From Bryobacteraceae bacterium (GTDB lineage: Bacteria; Acidobacteriota; Terriglobia; Bryobacterales; Bryobacteraceae), in the NCBI GenBank assembly GCA_019187195.1, contig JABAQT010000064.1:1-45555 (forward strand): a stretch of DNA of 45,555 nt, written 5' to 3'. The translations under genes were made by a program, and so were the position numbers. The notes beneath the pieces are model-generated. The model saw only the letters and a list, made by a program, of their open reading frames with translations. It was not told where the DNA came from and made no database searches. Shown piece after piece: positions 42,745 to 45,555 of the stretch. Each line of letters begins with the position of its first letter. The first letter of the stretch is position 1.

Positions 42745-42770
42745 ATGGACTTCAACCGCTTCACCGATAA
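42666..42770 (+). CDS. Possible 34-residue leader peptide overlapping the clpB start
   Basis: An ATG at 42666 follows GGGAGG by 9 nt, and the frame runs 34 codons to a TAA at 42768, crossing the clpB ATG (42745) in another frame. The product is Cys/Val/Ile-rich near the start ([16 protein letters not shown]). If the promoter at 42689-42718 is used, this frame is not transcribed whole, so it needs an upstream start. It could be chance. Confidence 0.15.
   Translation: MTVMHSDCCIVIRSCVILPLEVFIRPYGLQPLHR
42689..42718 (+). promoter_or_regulatory. Putative clpB promoter
   Basis: TTGCAT (42689-42694), an 18-bp spacer, then TATTCT (42713-42718). The match is moderate (four of six in each box). A GGAGG follows at 42725-42729, but 15 nt from the clpB ATG, farther than usual. 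No heat-shock-specific element can be assigned with confidence. Confidence 0.35.
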
Positions 42771-45396
42771 ACTCCAGGAGGCTATCCAGGCCGCTCAATC
42801 GAAAGCCCGCTCGCTGTCTCATCAGCAACTGGAATCCGAACACCTGCTTTCCGCGCTGCTCGAACAGGAAGGCGGCCTCGCCCTTTCCGTCTTTTCCAAG
42901 TCAGGCATCCATGTCAACGCTCTGCGCAACCGCCTGGAGCAGGAACTGGCGCGTCTGCCCAAAGTCTCCGGCGCCGGTGGCGGGGACCAGGTCTACCTTG
43001 GAACCCGTCTCGCCCAGGTTCTGGTGAAAGCCGAGGAGGAGGCCAAGCGGCTCAAGGACGAATATCTCTCCGTCGAGCACGTCCTGCTTGCCATGGCCGA
43101 TGACACCGGGCTCGCCGGAAAGCTCTATCGGGAATTCTCCATTTCGCGCGATAAGTTAATGCAGGCATTACAACAGGTGCGCGGAAACCAGCGAGTGACG
43201 ACGCAGAATCCGGAATCAACCTACGAGGCGCTGGAACGCTATGGCCGCGATCTCACGGCCATGGCGGCGCAGGGTAAGCTTGACCCTGTCATCGGCCGCG
43301 ACGAAGAGATCCGCCGCGTCATCCAGGTTCTGAGCCGCCGCACCAAGAACAACCCTGTTCTCATCGGGGAACCGGGCGTGGGGAAAACTGCCATCGTGGA
43401 AGGGCTCGCCCAGCGTATCGTTCGCGGCGACGTCCCCGAGGGGCTCAAGGAGAAGCGCGTGGTGACGCTCGATATGGGGGCGTTGATTGCGGGCGCCAAG
43501 TTCCGCGGCGAGTTCGAGGAGCGCCTCAAAGCGGTGCTTAAGGAGGTGCAGTCCTCGGAAGGCGCCATCATCCTATTTATTGACGAACTGCACACGGTCG
43601 TCGGCGCGGGCAAGGCCGAGGGCGCGATGGATGCGGGCAATCTGCTGAAGCCGATGCTCGCGCGCGGGGAATTGCACTGCATCGGCGCCACCACGCTCGA
43701 TGAATACCGCAAGCACGTCGAGAAGGACGCGGCACTCGAACGGCGTTTCCAGCCCGTCCTGGTGGACCAACCCACCGTCGAAGACACCATTTCGATCCTT
43801 CGCGGGCTCCGCGAACGCTATGAAGTCCATCATGGCGTCCGCATCAAGGACGCCGCGCTCGTCTCCGCGGCCGTACTCTCGAACCGGTACATCAGCGACC
43901 GTTTCCTGCCCGACAAGGCGATCGACCTGGTGGACGAAGCGGCCGCCAAACTGCGCACCGAGATCGATTCCATGCCTTCGGACCTCGATGAAACCATGCG
44001 GCGCATCATGCAACTCGAGATCGAGCGCGAGGCGCTCAAGAAGGAGACCGATGCCGCATCAAAGGAACGTCTCGGAAGGATCGATAAGGAACTCGCCGAT
44101 TTAAAGGAAGAATCGAGCGCGCTCAAAGCCCGCTGGCAGAGCGAGAAGGAAGCCATTCAGCGTGTCCGCGATCTCAAGGAACAGCTTCAGCAGGTGAACG
44201 CCGAAATCGAACGCGCCGAACGCGCCTATGACCTGAACAAAGCAGCCGAACTGAAGTACGGCAAGCTCATCGCCATCGAGCAGAAACTGCGGGCGGAGGA
44301 GACCCGCGTGGCGGGCGAGCAGGGCAAAGCGCGTCTCGTCAAGGAGGAAGTGGACGAGGAAGACATCGCCGCGGTCGTCAGCCGTTGGACGGGCGTTCCG
44401 GTCTCCCGCCTGCTTGAGGGCGAAATCGAGAAACTGCTTCATCTCGAGGAAGAACTGCACAAACGCGTGATCGGACAGGATGAAGCTGTCAAGGCCGTAT
44501 CCGAAGCCGTTCTTCGCGCCCGCTCGGGGTTGAAGGATCCGCGGCGGCCGATCGGCAGCTTTCTGTTCCTCGGCCCGACGGGTGTGGGGAAGACCGAACT
44601 CGCGCGCGCTCTCGCCGGGTTTCTCTTTGACGATGAACATGCCATGATCCGGATCGATATGTCCGAATATCAGGAGAAGCACACGGTTGCCCGCCTGATC
44701 GGCGCGCCTCCCGGATACGTCGGCTACGAGGAAGGAGGCCAGCTCACCGAAGCGGTCAGGCGCCGTCCCTATTGCGTCATCCTGCTCGATGAGATCGAGA
44801 AAGCGCATCACGACGTTTTTAATGTTCTGCTCCAGTTGCTCGATGACGGCCGGCTGACGGATGGCCAGGGCCGCACGGTCGACTTCAAGAACACTATCGT
44901 CACGATGACATCAAACGTCGGCAGCCACCGCATCCTCGAGTACCGGGGCGAGTTTGGGGGAGCCGGCTATGACCGCATGAAGGAAGCCGTCCTCGACGAA
45001 CTCCGCCGCCAGTTCCGGCCGGAGTTTCTCAACCGCGTGGATGAGATCACCGTCTTCCATTCGCTCACCGAGGAGCATCTCATGAAGATCGTGGAAATCC
45101 AGCTTGCCGGGCTCCGTGAGCGCCTCGCCGGCCGGCACATTGACATTGAATTGACGGAGGAGGCGCGCCGCCATCTGGTGCGCGCCGGCTACGATACCGC
45201 CTACGGAGCGCGCCCGTTGAAGCGCGCCATCCAGCGCGAGGTCGAGACTCCGCTCTCGCGTCTCCTGCTCCAGGGCAGGATTCGCGAGCAGCAAACGGTG
45301 ATCATCGATACGGGCGGCGCCTCCGGAGGCTTGCGCTTCGAAGCAGCCGGGGCGCGCGATGAAGAGAAAGAGAAGGAGAGCGCCCCGGCTCGATGA
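42745..45396 (+). CDS. clpB: ATP-dependent disaggregase ClpB
   Basis: A hexameric AAA+ chaperone of 883 residues that rescues aggregated proteins with DnaK. The N domain (about 1-145) begins [18 protein letters not shown]. Walker A of the first ATPase is GEPGVGKT (208-215), with Walker B ILFIDELH. The coiled-coil middle domain (about 400-530) is full length, which separates ClpB from ClpA/ClpC. The second ATPase has GPTGVGKT (610-617), [13 protein letters not shown] and the sensor region [15 protein letters not shown] 42745 matches the family start; a GTG 12 codons earlier is in frame but not family-like. A Lon-domain gene follows. Confidence 0.97.
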   Translation: MDFNRFTDKLQEAIQAAQSKARSLSHQQLESEHLLSALLEQEGGLALSVFSKSGIHVNALRNRLEQELARLPKVSGAGGGDQVYLGTRLAQVLVKAEEEAKRLKDEYLSVEHVLLAMADDTGLAGKLYREFSISRDKLMQALQQVRGNQRVTTQNPESTYEALERYGRDLTAMAAQGKLDPVIGRDEEIRRVIQVLSRRTKNNPVLIGEPGVGKTAIVEGLAQRIVRGDVPEGLKEKRVVTLDMGALIAGAKFRGEFEERLKAVLKEVQSSEGAIILFIDELHTVVGAGKAEGAMDAGNLLKPMLARGELHCIGATTLDEYRKHVEKDAALERRFQPVLVDQPTVEDTISILRGLRERYEVHHGVRIKDAALVSAAVLSNRYISDRFLPDKAIDLVDEAAAKLRTEIDSMPSDLDETMRRIMQLEIEREALKKETDAASKERLGRIDKELADLKEESSALKARWQSEKEAIQRVRDLKEQLQQVNAEIERAERAYDLNKAAELKYGKLIAIEQKLRAEETRVAGEQGKARLVKEEVDEEDIAAVVSRWTGVPVSRLLEGEIEKLLHLEEELHKRVIGQDEAVKAVSEAVLRARSGLKDPRRPIGSFLFLGPTGVGKTELARALAGFLFDDEHAMIRIDMSEYQEKHTVARLIGAPPGYVGYEEGGQLTEAVRRRPYCVILLDEIEKAHHDVFNVLLQLLDDGRLTDGQGRTVDFKNTIVTMTSNVGSHRILEYRGEFGGAGYDRMKEAVLDELRRQFRPEFLNRVDEITVFHSLTEEHLMKIVEIQLAGLRERLAGRHIDIELTEEARRHLVRAGYDTAYGARPLKRAIQREVETPLSRLLLQGRIREQQTVIIDTGGASGGLRFEAAGARDEEKEKESAPAR

Positions 45397-45449
45397 AATG
45401 AGTCCGGCGGCCCGGCTGCCGCGTCTAAGTGGAAAGAGAGGGGAGATAA

Positions 45450-45555
45450 ATGGAACTGGAAAGACAAGTCAGGCAGCTACCGATGCTGCCGCTGAAGAAC
45501 GTTGTGTTGTTCCCGCACCTGTTATTGCCGCTCAATGTGGGACGTCCGCGTTCGG
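45450..45555 (+). CDS. Lon N-terminal domain protein, truncated by the window end
   Basis: Only 35 codons are present. The sequence MELERQVRQLPMLPLKNVVLFPHLLLPLNVG matches the start of the Lon substrate-binding domain (LPLLPLRDVVVFPxMxxPLxVGR). GGGAG lies 4 nt before the ATG. It could be full ATP-dependent Lon protease (lon) or a short stand-alone LON-domain protein; the missing part would decide. A position 53 bp after clpB fits a proteostasis operon. Confidence 0.8.
   Translation, partial: MELERQVRQLPMLPLKNVVLFPHLLLPLNVGRPRS

Overview
The window looks like chromosomal DNA of an acidobacterium of the Bryobacterales/Solibacter type. Evidence seen here: a 1156-residue Oar-like TonB-dependent receptor with an N-terminal carboxypeptidase-regulatory domain, a Ser/Thr kinase fused to a TolB/WD40-like propeller, several exported c-type cytochromes, a PQQ enzyme, an exported haem plus type-2-copper monooxygenase, and high GC with dense short operons. 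The assignment is an inference from gene content; no rRNA is present. I see no rRNA, tRNA, CRISPR array, insertion sequence or prophage, so this is core-like DNA with accessory catabolic genes.

Layout. 1-6.2 kb: a TonB-dependent receptor with its own promoter, a small membrane protein, a FadR-type GntR regulator and a glycine-zipper envelope protein. 6.2-11.4 kb: exported redox and hydrolytic enzymes (haem/copper monooxygenase, HSDL2-like SDR, esterase, hexahaem cytochrome translationally coupled to an exported FMN 2-hydroxyacid oxidase). 11.6-16 kb: a zinc-ribbon protein divergent from a XylA-like isomerase and a DUF2905 protein; then signal peptidase I divergent from a glycosyltransferase coupled to PsuG. 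16-21.7 kb, all on the minus strand: an IclR regulator / DHDPS-family aldolase / exported NHL-repeat protein operon, a seven-haem TPR cytochrome, and a receiver-domain protein coupled to a membrane protein. 21.7-29.3 kb: galE divergent from zwf-opcA-pgl-capA, then flotillin and an esterase. 29.3-33.6 kb: sixA, an O-antigen-ligase-like protein, an SDR and a PQQ dehydrogenase. 33.7-38 kb: a secreted collagen-like protein and the kinase-propeller gene, whose 3' end runs into the remnant of a second kinase gene. 38-45.6 kb: acpP-fabF, etfBA, a TonB-family protein, clpB and the start of a Lon-domain gene.

How the parts fit. zwf-opcA-pgl encode the NADPH-forming oxidative branch of the pentose phosphate pathway. 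acpP/fabF serve fatty-acid elongation, and etfBA passes electrons from dehydrogenases to the quinone pool. The TonB-family protein could energise receptors of the type at the left end. The exported oxidases and multihaem cytochromes suggest periplasmic oxidation of small organic acids or sugars.

The observations I consider most worth a second look: (i) ten genes have a TANNNT-like -10 element 5-12 nt before the start codon, implying leaderless or ultra-short-leader transcripts; (ii) the kinase gene has lost its stop and reads into a decayed second kinase, visible as an 18-nt exact repeat of its own 5' end; (iii) an exported FMN oxidase is coupled to a hexahaem cytochrome; (iv) the IclR operon has a near-ideal promoter and a perfect 7-3-7 palindrome inside the presumed coding start; (v) the 3' end of the collagen-like tract shows glycine codons lost mostly through single G-to-A changes. 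I do not see a clearly new defence or biosynthetic system.
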